A DNA stretch of 55,892 nucleotides from Dissophora ornata (Eukaryota > Mortierellomycota > Mortierellomycetes > Mortierellales > Mortierellaceae), in assembly GCA_025201705.1 (NCBI GenBank), contig MU616687.1, positions 1-55,892 of the forward strand, in the 5' to 3' direction. This document shows positions 19,465-34,222 of this stretch, in pieces. A program made the position numbers and the translations under genes. The notes beneath the pieces are model-generated. The model made no database searches and was not told the DNA's origin. It saw only the letters and a list, made by a program, of their open reading frames with translations. The number at the start of each line of letters is the position of its first letter. The first letter of the stretch is position 1.

Positions 19465-22400
19465 CTATGCTTCTTTGGGCTTGGCAGCATTCATGGGATC
19501 GTCCATGTTTTGAACAGTGATTGGCGGCGTGCTGACAAACTGACCGTCGTGCATGAACCCTCCACCGTTCTCGACCTCCGTAATCCCAGCCTTGCTCAAG
19601 TCTCCAAGTCCATGTTTTTGCTTTCGGCTCAAACTCAATCGGCGGGTCACCTCAGAAAAGGGTTTGTCCTTGGGCAGTTCCGTCAGCGCCTCCAACTTGA
19701 ACCCCTCACCCAACTGAATCTGGCCCGACGTAAAAGAGCTCGTCCGACTGCGGCTTCTGGAACGTGTGCCATCCGCAGATGGGGTCCATGTTCCAGCTCC
19801 CCATGATGATGTCCTCGACCGACCCTGAATTGCCCCTGCTGGGTTAAGGAAGAAGAATACGTCGTCTGCATCCGAATCATCAGCACGCTCCCATTCGAAA
19901 CGTCCATCCATACCCAACCACTGGTTAATGGGCTGAGCTGCAGTGTTCATTGTGTTAAAGATCGTTTGCGCCAGGTTGGTGCCCGAGGCCGAGCGAGAGG
20001 CCGAGCGGCTGGGTCGGTCGTTTGGCGATGGATCCAAAATGCGCTTTGAGTTGAAGTCGGGGTAAATCTCTGGTGCAAGTTCGTTGATGAGTTTGTTGAT
20101 GGTTTTTTGCAATTCTGCTCGCGACCTGCGCAGTTGATTGATCGTGTCCTCCTCGCCGGGGATGATCGACAAAAACAGGGGTCGGATAGATTTGAAAATG
20201 TCGATTCCAACCTCACCAAAGCGGATGCTGGCATAGGTCACAAATGGGATGCAGGCCCAAGCTGCCCAGGCAATCAAAAGGCGCGTTGTCAAAGTGATGT
20301 CGAACCGCCTGCAGAAGATGAAGACAATGACAGAGTACGAAAAGTAGAGCACTGGCATCAGGCCGAGTGCGACAAGAAGTTTCCAGGTGGCCAGGACATC
20401 TCTTCCTGCAATCTTGACCGTTGATGCCGCCAGTGCCTCTGTAAACAGCAGAGTAAGCGGAAATAGTACGTTAGTAAAACGGAGTGCTTGTCTCATAAAA
20501 TAGCAGGCTTTGTTTCGACGTGCTGCTGCGACATACCTTTGGCTTTTTTGTTACTGATAATTCGGGCAACGATAGCGACAGGGAGGTTCATAAGTGTGCT
20601 ATAGTGCGCATGATGAGCAGACGTAATTGAGGTCAGAGATTCTGTATTGGCACACGGTTTCATGTATCCTGCTTCGAAACGAATCTCATTCGTCTTACCC
20701 TGGGAGCGTCAAAATACTCAAAAAGATCATTTGAACTACACGCGTAATCAAGAGTTCAAAGGCATGTCTTCTGGTGTTGCGGATTTCGACTTGATGGTCG
20801 CGAAGTCCATGGTAACGAAGCTGGGTATTATAGTGCATGACCTTGTCCTTGGTTTCAATGACTTTCGGGTTGTCCTTGAAGTGTAAGTAACCAGCAACAA
20901 AACGACGGTTCAGTTCGACAACCTGGGAGATCTGAAGCTTGCGGTGGGTTGGCTTGTACAGACGACGGGCAGCTTGGATCACCTAGAAGACGTCAAGCAG
21001 AAATGTTTTCGTTAGTCGCGGGATCAAGATAGTGTTGAGAATCTGATGCAAACACTGCATCATGCGGTATCGAATATCAGTCAGCCTCACCATCAAAGTT
21101 TCAAAGTCAGGGGCATTCAGGGTAACGTTTTTCAAAGTGTCATAGATCGTATCGAGGAGTTTTCCACAGGCTTCCCGCTTGTTTGCGCCTCCCTTCTTGT
21201 ACAGCTCAACCAGCTCTGGAGGGACCGTCAAAGGCTCACTGAACTCGACAACAGCGCGGGAACGGAAGCGATGGGGATGGAAGTAGTTCAAACCACAGCA
21301 GACAATCTTGAGGTCCAATGACGGATTGGCGGCCAGTGCGCCAAGGGCCATGATGGTCACACCAGCTGATGTGGCAAGGAAAGAAGAAAAAGAGTTCAAT
21401 CGATGTTAGTGCGTTTGAGTTTGCGTTTTGTGTTGTCCCAATGATTAGCCTTTTTCTACCCCAGTTCAATAAACATCAGCTTCGTACCTTTCAAGGGCAA
21501 CATCTCAGCGCGATCGTGAGAACCACCTTCGGGAAAGATACCAACGCAATGACCTGCATTCAGGCGCTCAAACACAGTTCGGTAAACCTCGCTCTGGTCC
21601 ATGTGGGGCATGCACTTGTACTTGGATCCCTCGTTGCTGGTCAACAGCTCGAGAGCCTTGAGCTCCTTGAATTCTTTTTTGATGATCAATTCAGTGTCCG
21701 AAATAATCTCCACAACAGCCGAGGTGCCAACGTCTTTTGGCAGCGAGATCTGATCGCCGACCATAAGCTCCTTTGTGAATTTAGTGCCAAATCCAGTGAC
21801 GCGAAGAGGCTCGCCATAGCGGTCCAACAGTTTGATTGTTCCAGAGCCAGCTTTTGCCAAATCCTGGGGACGCTCCACAGGAACTAATCGAGGGAAAGAG
21901 GGGCAAGAGAAAGAAAGAGAGGGAGTGCAATGGGTCAGCTGATGGCAATGTAATACATGAATACAGGAAATCAACTGTTGTAGCGTTGTGGCCAAGGACA
22001 CGCGACATGGTTTGTCATGACCCTCAAAGCATAAAAAGGGAGCGAGGGGGGATTGCAGCAGCAAAAACGAGTGGACGAGCGAGGCGGAATAAGAGTCCAC
22101 ATATGGCTTTCCTATCTCTTCCCGATAATGATTGCGATAACAAGCAGCCCAAACTCTGATCCAAGTGGTCGCAGCATCCACACGGACATGTGTGGCAAAA
22201 AGCGATTGAAAATCGGAAGACGATTCTCCCAACAAGTGGGCCATGGTTTTGGCATATTTCCCACGTCTCTCCAACAAAAAGGAAAAGATAAGGATGCGCC
22301 ACCATAATTTTCTCCTTCCGCAGACTTCAATACTTACTGGCATTCATTGAACGGGCCATGGCACCGATCCACTTGCGGTCCATTGACTTTTTGGCAGCTA

Positions 22401-22699
22401 GGAATGAGACTCGTCTGCCACATTCCCGCATCAGCACCAGGGGATCGACAAACTAGAGAATTGCGTGCACAGTCGAGTCGTAATGTGTGTTGTTAATCTA
22501 CACATTCGCAACACAGCTAGAGATGCGCGCTGTGGCTGCGTTGAATGGAGCGTACCTGGTTGGCGTGGGGGCCAGCGACAAAGATAACGGGGCCCTGCTG
22601 GGGCACCTTGTGGGCACCACGAGGACGAATCTCCCTGAAGAAGATGTCGAGCAAGATGGTGAAGAAGAACGAGACGAAGTCATAGATCTGGAGACCCAT
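19465..22699 (-). CDS. SCT1: Glycerol-3-phosphate (sn-1) acyltransferase, Sct1/Gpt2 type
   Basis: Seven exons (22699-22556, 22452-22338, 21883-21488, 21365-21091, 20982-20699, 20598-20537, 20438-19465) join in phase to 749 aa, the usual fungal GPAT length. It acylates glycerol-3-phosphate (or DHAP) in the ER, the first step of phospholipid and triacylglycerol synthesis. Motifs: GPHANQFVDP (split by intron 1, His45/Asp51), NAIPVERPQDLA, and FPEGGSHDRAEMLPLKAGV (residues about 203-221); then CCGLNYFHPHRFRSRAVVEF. Two or more C-terminal membrane segments follow (around LTLPGTLMNLPVAIVARII and LLVALGLMPVLYFSYSVIVF), with a Ser/Arg-rich cytosolic tail. Intron 2 is long for this window (454 nt). 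SCT1 versus GPT2 cannot be decided, so the symbol is approximate. Confidence 0.94.
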
Positions 22700-23221
22700 G
22701 GCTGGTTATGGTGTTTGGGTGTGGTTCCCTACGGCTGGTTTTTGTGCAATCAATGGGAGGATGGGTGTGTTCGTGAAGGAGTAGAAAAGAGGAATGAGGG
22801 TGGGTAGCGGAATGCGGAGGATAGTGGCAAAAGAAAGGAGGAGAGAGAGAAGAGGTGCGAGCGCGCGCTTTTATTTTGTGGAGGAGCCAAAAAAAAAAAA
22901 AAAGAGTATTACTTTTTATTTCGTATATTAAAACAGCACACAAACGACCTGCATGCATTTGTTCCATTCGCACGCAATTCCGCGCCGGGATTTGCTCTGC
23001 GCTGCAGTCCATACATACTAAGAGCTACTTTGCCAGTGAGTCCGGCCGGTCGGGCGATGTGTATGTCCTCGCCAGCATTTGTACGCTGTCGAGTGTAACC
23101 GTCTCCGGCTGACATGACCAGATCGATGCGTTGCAATCGTCGCGGGTGCACGTGCATCGCCCGCTGCTCTTGTTCCTTGTTCCCAAAACGGGCTTCCCTT
23201 CTCGCTGGCTCACCGCCACTG

Positions 23222-23272
23222 TGTCTCTCTCTCGCTCGCTCTCTCGCTCGCGCTCTCTGTCTCTCACGCTCT
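23222..23272. repeat. Imperfect CT/CTCG simple repeat
   Basis: CTCTCT and CGCTCGCT blocks repeat imperfectly across about 50 nt. Probably untranscribed promoter DNA or a distant 5' leader. Confidence 0.8.
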
Positions 23273-24904
23273 TCCGCGTATTATTAGTTAATCGCAGCTC
23301 TGATTTAATTCTCGACACTTTCACATGTGCACGGTGCTTCCACAGTCCGACGACCGATTTGCGTTCACAGACGAGGTGATCCTCGCCCATCCCCCTCCCC
23401 TCCCTCCCCCGCCGTGTTGTGCCGACGGTGATAACCACCGCAGAGCAAGCGTCCTCCCGTGCGGCCCGATCGGCGGTCAGGCCACATTCCGCGACTCTGT
23501 TTCTCGTTCCATTGATCGTTTGGATCGGCTTTTGTCCAGGCCACAATCAAGCACAGGCACGCCTTTGACAAATATGCCCTATCCGGCCGATCGTGTGCAT
23601 CCCCCCATCCACCGATCTATTCCAACCCATGATTGACAGCCCTTGACGATTTGTTAGCATGTGCTGAGCAATTATGATACCGCTCATCCCTTAGACTACT
23701 TGCATTCGTGCAAACAGAGCCGGACAAGCCCGACAATATAGAGGCTGACAAACAACGCACATGTCCACACACCTAGAAGGACATAAACATGTACTCTAGG
23801 CTAATGCGTACAACCCCTCGTATTATTGCACCCACCTCTCATTCCTGTGCGCAAAAAATAGATCATCGACAAATCAACCGCCCCGACGCTGGTCTGTGCT
23901 TCTCGTAGCAATCTGCGTCCGCTGATCATTCACGAGCGTGGAAACACAGGCACGCTTTATTGACCACGGTGTAGACGGAAACAACACGTAGTTGTAGAAC
24001 TGGCACGTTGCCATGATCGTACATGCCGTTGCTGACCAATTGACAGCACCAGTATTAGATTAATACTCCGTGGACTCTTCCGCCCGCCTTTGCCCACTCC
24101 CTCATTCTCCTTACTCCTCTCCACTTCCCACCCTAACGAGCCGACAGTGTCTTTTTTGAGATGGGCCATCCCTCGGTGTGGAGGTCCAAGTCGCTACGTT
24201 ATAAAAGGAGTCGTTGAAATCGAGTTCGGTCCTAAATCGAACAACAAATCAATGAAAAGAAAAGGCGAGGAGAAGCCCGTCTTCCCTTCACATCTGGCCC
24301 TCCTTTGATAATGATCAAAGGAATAAAAAGAGTGTGAGCAAGGGGTTCTTGAAATCCTCCCAAAAAGCTCTTCATTCACTCTCTCTGTCTCTCTCTCTTC
24401 TGTTCAGTTCTCCAGCACACAGCCGGGCTGCCAATACTGGCGCTGCCTTTTTTTCGCTGTAAAAAAACGCTCGTGGAAGACTAGACTGGATAGAGTAATA
24501 ACAAAAATGGTAGCTTTGATCATCAAAACATCGGCCTGTACACAATATCAGCCCCCAATAACATGCGCTCACAGGGAGAAACAAAGAAAAAAACAAACGA
24601 TAGGCGGGAAGCCAGGAACAAACAGCTTATGTCTCGTCTGACCTTCTTCTCGCGAGAAGCCCCACTTTGTCGCTCTTTCGTTTTCTCCACTTCTCGCCTC
24701 TTGCGGCCACCGACATTTTTTTTTTTTTTTTTTGGCATTCTTTCCTTCCATTTCTTTTCTGAGCACCCTGTTTGCCACGAGGTGGTAATATCGATTCGCC
24801 AGCAACATCATTTTGTAACGACCACAGACATCCAGCCTCAACACCCAACACCAACAACTTGTCACCTACAGCAGAAAGACAAACGACACCCTTTAACCTC
24901 ATTT

Positions 24905-24905
24905 C

Positions 24906-24938
<33 letters not shown>

Positions 24939-24940
24939 CA
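24905..24940. repeat. (CA)n microsatellite
   Basis: A CA dinucleotide run with two interruptions (CATACA and CACGCA), about 200 bp before the start codon of the four-TM protein; probably leader or promoter. Confidence 0.9.
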
Positions 24941-25138
24941 GAGGCCTCACGATCAACTTATTATCCCATACACACGCCTTATCTGACGTTTTACTTGAAA
25001 CTGGCTCTTCGCCTCCCCAGAAGCACTACACTACTCTTCAACTCTCCAAACAAAAGTGCTGCATCGCACCACTGTCTGCCCTCCCCTCTTCACGCCTGTA
25101 CAATTCACAGTACTTCCCCACCTTGTAAATACATACCA

Positions 25139-27527
25139 ATGGGAATGAGTTCTTACAGAATCCTCAAGGTCTCTCTCTGGTTGCAGGCAGTAAGTTTGTT
25201 AAAGGCCACGGAGGGAAATTAACCATGTTTGATTGCAATATAAATCTGTTCAGTTAAGCAAAGCAACCGCAAGACGCACAACTGACAAAAAGAAAATTCG
25301 ACATTTTAGGGATCGTTACTTGTCTTGACATCTTTACTGGCCGACTCCAATGCATGGATCGGTGTCGCTCTGGCAGCTATCGGCCTCTGCTTCGTCGCCA
25401 TTGGCGTTGGCGCTGCCCACAAGAAAAGTCTAGGATACCTTTACTGTGTAATATTTTTTTCCCTTTTTTTTTGAGAGCAAAATATCGTAGGATAAAAAAG
25501 AAAATCCTCCACGAATTCGCTTTGACGCGACTCAATTTAGACAACAGTCTTTGCTAACCATTTTGATTTCGTTAATTCATTAGTATGCCACGCTTATTGG
25601 TGTCTGGACCCTATTAGCTGCAGCGCACGTAATCATTCTCCTCGGTTTATTCGCCGTGCCCGAAGAATTAATGGATCCCGTGCTAGTCATGGGCCAGAAA
25701 CTTGTCAACAATGACTCGGATGCGCTGAAAACTATCTTGCCAGCTTTTTACGGTGCTCAATCTGCTGCTTATTGCGCATCCTTGATGTGCTTAGTATATC
25801 TGCGCCTGTCCGCCAAAGAAGATCCCACGTTGGGTTTCGAAATCCAACCCTCAAAGAGAAAGTCCGGCGCTCATACTCTGAATTCAACTCGGCGAAACAC
25901 AGATGGCTGCAAAAGGAGCAGCCGAATGAGCCAGCGGTTTCTGGGCTTGGGCCAGTCTATGGTCGCACCAATTGACAACAGCACTGGAGTATCATTGTTG
26001 GCAGAGACACATGAGCAGGAAAAGCACGAGGAGCTCATGAGCACGATCCATGAACAGGAGCAAGAACAACACCCGTCAAGCAAGACGCAAGAGTTGCGAA
26101 TGAGCTGGTCGAGAAACGAACAAGGGGTCAATAGTGATGACAATGTCATCTACGTCCCAAGGGGTCGAAAAATATCGCAGGTCGTGGTGACGTTCAGGGA
26201 CGACAGCCTCTACGACCACTCACCTGAACGGCCTCAACAAGCGCCTCCAGCGACCGAATCCGCAACAGCACCAACCCCCAATGTCATTGAAGCAAGGACA
26301 GCTCGCATCTCCAACCTTTCTTATGACTTGGGCGATCTCCCGTTTGACAGGCCTGGGGAATCTCTGTCTGATATCATCTTCAAGGCCGTCCAGCCTTTGA
26401 GCCTGAACATGGGACTTAAGGAAAGCGCCAAAACATTGCTCTCCAAGGACCTGGAGGTTAGAGAAAGCAGCGAATCAGAGCGTACGGACGGTGATACTGA
26501 AGCCGAATCACCTGCTTTGTCCACCGTTACGACCCTGGACGACCCTGCGATCCTTGAGCATGGCCGTGAGATAGAGTTACAGCTACAGCTAGAGCAGGAG
26601 CCCGCTGTCAAGGATCTTGAAGTTGCAAAGGAATTTGAAGCTGTGCTCTCCAAAGACCAATCCACAGGACTAGAGCGATACCAGCAGCAAGAAAAGTCGA
26701 CAAAAGAACAACTGCCAACAAAGCAGGCCACTCCATTCCCAGTTGTCCCAGTGCGCCATCCTTCCATAAACCACCAATCTCTGCCAGATAATACGCTCGA
26801 GTGGACCTCTGGAAGTGCAGATCTACATCAAAGAACTGGAGAGGAGCACGAGGACGAATTCATCCCCGCTCCACAACCCAACTGCTCAAACTCACACATC
26901 GAGAACTCAGAACTGCCACCGATAACTCCAAGGCGAGCCGGCGTCAATTCGGTTCCACTCCAATACCAACAAACCCACAGTAATGACAGTAACGACATTG
27001 ACGACAATATTCACCACCACGGACCTGTTTCCAACGCGCCTCCTTCTCGGCCTATCGCGCCCAGTCTATCCTACCAATTTTCGAACACGAGGAAGCAGTC
27101 TACTCCAACGTCACTTGCTCCAGCATTTGCTATCCCGACATTCGTACTGCATCCAGATGAAGACGACGATGAACCAGCCAGGGTGCTGACGGATAATGAC
27201 ATTGAGTATTTAACAACCATGCCACCAGTCCCTCTTCGGTTACTGGTCCAGCCATGGGATGAAGACGATGAGGATGGATATTATGACGAGCAAGACTGCG
27301 ATGGCGGTGAGTTTGATTACCATCACCGATATACAAATTATGAAGAAGAAGAGGAAGACGAGGGGCGCATGGGTGCGGCAGAGGAGAAAGATGAACGAGA
27401 AGCGTCGAGGGGACCAGAGGTGCAGCGAGCGTTTGACCCCTATGCGTTTGATGTACCCATAAATTTCGCAGTCGATCTGCAGGGACTGGTGCAAGGGAAC
27501 ACCAAGGCTGGATACGGGTACATCTAG
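25139..27527 (+). CDS. Four-TM membrane protein with long acidic tail
   Basis: Three exons (25139-25189, 25310-25447, 25584-27527) join in phase to 710 aa. Four hydrophobic segments lie near the N-terminus: about residues 8-28, 33-54 (WIGVALAAIGLCFVAIGVGA), 66-88 (LIGVWTLLAAAHVIILLGLF) and 114-137 (YGAQSAAYCASLMCLVYLRL). The remaining 570 residues are hydrophilic and probably cytosolic: Gln/Glu-rich, with an acidic run near the end (YEEEEEDEGRM, preceded by WDEDDEDGYYDEQDCDGGEF). The layout resembles tetraspan proteins of the MARVEL/SUR7 sort only in outline; no signature is seen, so no function is assigned. The frame is open upstream of this ATG through low-complexity leader; this start was chosen because it directly precedes the first TM segment. 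Confidence 0.8.
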
Positions 27528-28068
27528 CTAGCCTATACACATAGTACACATAGTCCTGCATTGTAAAGTAAGCATCTTCCAGCATCTTCTGCACCAACTG
27601 CATCGCAATGTCTAGTTTCTTTTCATTGCTACTCGACGGTTATCAACAAGAGACCCGCGCCTATGCCCACGAAAAGCAGCTCGAGCGAAATACAAATCGA
27701 GCGATAACAAGCCGTGCTGTTTTTCTTTTCCTTCTCTGCTTGTTGATTCTGCTTTTGTTGACCCGAACCGTGGGTTCATCCGTCGGCCGGGTTCCTTGGG
27801 TACCCTGACCGCTCAAACCTTTGCCATATTAGTCGAGTTGCCATGCAAGAAATAAGGGACTACACCGGCGGCCCTGCCCTTTTTTCATATATATTTTTTT
27901 TCTTACAAGGATCAACCCTGTTATACCATTCTCAGCATTCATTCTTTCACGTTCATTTTGTGCCTCGCACGAATTACGGTTTCTTGGCCTTTCAGTACCA
28001 TATTCTCTCTTCCTCACCAACTGCCCGCTATCCTTTACACTTCAATTTTGACCGTGCTGAACGCTGCT
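27528..28068. other. Spacer between two plus-strand genes
   Basis: A 541-bp spacer with pyrimidine-rich stretches (27717-27760, 27884-27903). The frame of the next gene is open upstream to 27958 but has no ATG there. No other gene is seen. Confidence 0.5.
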
Positions 28069-31016
28069 ATGAGATACGACAACGCTGACATAACAACACA
28101 GGCAACGACTGCGAGCCGCCATCGAGGCGGCGGCAGCGGCCTTGCTGTAAAAATCACCAACCGCCAATTGGAGACAATGGCTCGTAATCCAGCAGAGCTA
28201 TCTTTGACGAGCTTTTCTTCACAGAGTCCAAGATCCGCTACAACCATGTCTGAATCGAGTCCCCGCGCAAGTCCGAGATCTCCTGGCGCTGATTCCATGT
28301 CAGAAATATCGTTCTATAACGGGAGCTTCATTAACACACCTTCCATGTCCCCCTCTGGGACTGATGCGCCGTCACCGCGCTTTGAGAAAGTCTTCAAGGA
28401 TCTTGGCTGGAACGATACAGGTGCTGGAGTTTCCCTATATACAGCGTTGCCGTTCCCAGAGTTAAGGCAGGCGCAGTTGGCAGAGATGCAGGAAACAGCG
28501 CTCGATCGCAGCTTACCGACTGGAGCATCAAACAGACCTCGTGATGACTCTGAGATAGCAGAATGTCAGGATTTAGGACTTGATCACAGACAAAAGGACG
28601 CTGGAGGATACGATGATAGCTGTATCATAGACCCGTTTCAGTCCATCACCATGCACGCGGAGACATCAGAACAGTCTGTTGGAGAAGGACCCAGGCCAGA
28701 GTCTGTAAGAGACAGCATGATTGCAAACAAACCCAGAAGGTCCGGGAACAGCATCCGAAAGAGTAAGGAGGACCTCTTTTTCTTATTTCCACACTTTACT
28801 CATTCGGGGAACTACGCGTTTTGTTAATTTTTTTTTTTTGCCTACGCCTTTTGGGGAATGCTGTGCAACTCGCAAACAAAATAGTGTTCAAAGCCGTCAA
28901 ACAAACGTTGCGGAACGTTTGGCCTGACGGCGACGACGAAAACGAAGGAGACCTTTGCTGGCTCTACAAACCCGAGACCTATCCCCCTGCGAGTGAAAAT
29001 CCTTTCTATGATGTCAGATATGGTGTCCGCTTTCAGGACATTGTCCCAGAGAAACCCAGCTTGTTTCCTTATCCATCCAAAATGGAGTATTCGTCCCCGT
29101 ACGGATCATCAATCCTGCCTGCAGACCCCACAAAGGGACAGGATAGAGCAGCACTTGCGCGTGAGGAGGCCCGACAACGCGAAAAGCGGAACCGAAAGAC
29201 CCTCAAAAAGCTGAAGTCCTTTGGGAGATTCCGAAGGCGAAAGAACATAACGCTTCCAATGGTCGAGGGTCGCAGTACGGAGCCGGTTGAGGTCGCTAGA
29301 TTCCGAAGGGCCTATAGTATTCCGAATTTGCAGCACGAACACAATGACAACAAGGAGACGCTGTTGGAAAAAGTGAATCGCCAGGTCAGGGCAGGCTCTG
29401 TGGAATGGACCCTTACAGCAGTCCGACCATCAACTGTGGATCGTGTATCGGCTTCTGGCATGACCGAGCCACGTGCGGTTAGAGTTCCGAGTCAAGGCTG
29501 GAAGCTGGTATCGCGTCGGTCAATGTCGAGAACCGTCAGCACCCGTCTCCAGGGACGATCGTTTCAAAGACGAAACTTCTCTCCCGCTTCAAAGTCGTCC
29601 CTTGGTGCCTCTCGAGGGTCTCATGGACGCACGCGACCGTTGTCCAGACTTTCATTACACAGCGCAGATATCGCGTCTGATATGAGATTGCCAACGATCC
29701 TCAAGCACACCGTAGCCGCCAACAGGGAGACAACTGGAGAACTGCAGGTACCAGAGCTAGTGATTACTGGGCCCGGTGTAGACGTATTGCAGAGTCCTTC
29801 TTTGATTGCACCGCTATCTCTTGAGAGTGCCGGCCTGTCATTGCGTCCACCGCGACCAGCATTTCATAGGGAAAGGAAATCAAGAATGGCAAGAAGAGGA
29901 CTGAGTTCCAGTAGTAGTAGTGATAATGAGGCCGAGGCTTGGTCAACTGGCAGAAGACCGGGAAGTCTTCACAGCCGATCAAACCGCTCCAGCATTTATT
30001 CTACTCGCTCTGGGGTCTCCCGTATATCGACAGCCTCCTCGATACCTGTTAGCATCTACTCGACCCTGTCCGAGGATTGGAATAGGCCGAAGTATTACGC
30101 AAAGTCTAAGAGTCTGCGGTATCCCGCAAGTCTCCAGACAAAGATCAGAATACTTCCACCGCTTGCTTACGTCAAAGCCTCGATCACATCGGAGCTGGTC
30201 TGTGCGGCTCAGACGAGCCCACAGATAAATCGCATCGCCATGATCACGAAGGCCAGAGGTCTGCGGAACTTGGACGGTAGTATCATTAGACCTGCAGTTG
30301 GAGATGGACTGACCGAAGTCGAGTATCGGATTGTGCTGCAGCCGATCAAGAATGAAGTTGATGAGCAGGACGAGGACCCGACCTCCGCGTTTGTCTGTCC
30401 CTGCAAGACTGCAATGTCTCAATCGAGGGACGCGCTAGGATTCATGGACTACAACGACATTGGTGAAGACAGAGATTTGGGTTGGGGCCAGCGTCGCAGC
30501 GTCACCATCACTACTCCAAAAAGTCATCGCGAGCGTGTTATTGAAAAACAACCTATCCTGGACGTGAACGACGTGAGCGCCATGGCCGCGTCTGGCGTTG
30601 ACCCCTCCGCTCTACACCCATATCCTGACGCATTCTACAATCTCCATTATGCTTATTTCCAAGAGCATGGATGCTTCCGCGACGACGTGGTGGATCCGGA
30701 AGGGTCGGATGTGTCAAGTGTCTCGAGCAGTCAATTCTCTGGTGCTACGGGTCGCATGAGGCAAGTGTTGGACCAGACAGACAGACAGGTGGAAGAGGCG
30801 GTGGGCTCACGCCGACTGACACGCAAGGTTGTCTCCAAGAGTGGAGGGGCATTGAAACGGGCCTACAAGTCCTTTCAGACGTTCGTAACGGGCCATGCCT
30901 CGGCGCCTTTGAGTAAGAGGCCGAGGGTCAAGAGTGAGGGGGTGGTTGAGGACATGAGTGAGACTCTGCCTTCCAACGATGAAGGATCTGTAGTAGGAAC
31001 GCCCGACCTGCCGTAG
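28069..31016 (+). CDS. Ser/Arg-rich protein of unknown function
   Basis: Two exons (28069-28762, 28885-31016; 122-nt intron ending in CAAAATAG, phase 1) give 941 aa. The N-terminal third is Ser/Pro-rich with many SP dipeptides (SPRASPRSPG), suiting proline-directed phosphorylation. More ordered-looking blocks are FKAVKQTLRNVWP and LCWLYKPETYPPASENPFYD just after the splice, and YPDAFYNLHYAYFQEHGCF near the C-terminus. A basic stretch (EEARQREKRNRKTLKKLKSF) and RPRVKSE at the C-terminus could be nuclear signals. No known domain was recognised. The start is the first ATG in the frame; the stop is TAG. Confidence 0.75.
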
Positions 31017-31514
31017 GCGATCTCCCTAGACGGCTGGATAGCTTGAGAGGGAATGGGTGGATGCAGCCCCGGTGGGGCCAGGCCGGCACGTGTAGAAGAG
31101 CAGCATCTGAGCTTTAGGTTAAATGCGACGAAAGGTCTTAGTGCGCCACCAATCTGATTAGGGCTAAGCCAAAAAAAGCGGAGCTTTGGTCCCTGACACG
31201 TTTGATTCGATATGGAGAAAAAGATACACAGGCGGGCAGGTGATCAGTTCGAGCACAAACGTGACGTTCAAAGTTGTGTGCCTGGCACAGAAGACCCTGA
31301 CCAACAAGCCAGTCGGCGACCAGCCAAGCTTTTGCCGCTCCTCGCCCCTCCTCTTCTCATCACCTCACCATCCCCCCCCCCATTCCTCTGCCGATCGACC
31401 CTTCTCCCACGCTGCTAGGCTCCAAGGACGTTGTAGCTCTCGCCGCTCGCCTGCTCATTGTCCCCTCCCCCCACACTTTTATATCCACGCTACAGCCCCA
31501 CCTTCTCCAGCTCC
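31017..31514. other. Spacer upstream of VPS4
   Basis: About 500 bp holding the 3' end of the Ser/Arg-rich gene and the VPS4 promoter. The sequence just upstream of VPS4 is pyrimidine-rich (31335-31510), typical of fungal promoters. No gene is seen. Confidence 0.55.
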
Positions 31515-33705
<2,191 letters not shown>

Positions 33706-34222
33706 AGGGAAAGGGATGCCGTGGATTGAGCGAGGGGAAAGTTGCGGGGTTCATGGCCTCATGGTCTATGTGGAAGCGAAAGACAGAAAAATAAAGAACA
33801 TTGTATACTTCTGCCACTTGGGACAAGCCATACGCCACCAAATGCGGAGTTGCTTTAGAGCATCGCCCATCGCAACCCTCGTGCGTGCAACAGCAAAAAC
33901 AACAACGACAACAACGACAACAACAGGCTAAACGCGCACTGTGGAAATACAGGGGTTGCCAGAAGGCCAAGGCATGCGGCAGTGCAAGGGCGAAGTGAGA
34001 GGAGAGAGGGAGAGCCCAGCGAGTGGGAACAGAGGGATGGGGTTAGCGCTGGTGCGGCATATTTGAGTTCACTATTTAAATTGCTCCAGCCAAGTGGACT
34101 ACAAATATCCGCGCTATCCGGGCGTCGCCACTACTCGTCCACCCTCATTCACATCTCTTTTGCACCATCACCGCTCCTCCTTCCCGTCGACCCACCGAAC
34201 CACACCGCACACCTATTCACCA
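33706..34222. other. Spacer with CAA-type repeat
   Basis: Contains short 9-nt repeats of AACAACGAC (33899-33927) and the promoter of the septin-like gene. The ORF at 33689-33931 is a reading of this repeat. No gene is seen. Confidence 0.5.

Larger units (their letters stand above)
22700..25138. other. Divergent intergenic region, 2.4 kb
   Basis: Lies between the divergent acyltransferase and four-TM protein genes and should hold both promoters. It contains an A-run (22890-22903), an imperfect CTCTCGCT-type tract (23222-23272), a T-run (about 24717-24734) and a CA microsatellite (24905-24940). ORFs across 22855-23636 and 24523-24956 are low-complexity readings of these repeats. No gene or RNA was recognised. 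Confidence 0.5.

Noticed and set aside
21456..22343. Separate 295-codon minus-strand gene
   Set aside because: Its first 150 codons read a 454-nt intron of the acyltransferase; only the part after 21883 is exon.
22855..23636. Cluster of overlapping ORFs in the 2.4-kb spacer
   Set aside because: They translate simple CT/CTCG repeats and show no family similarity or consistent splice structure.
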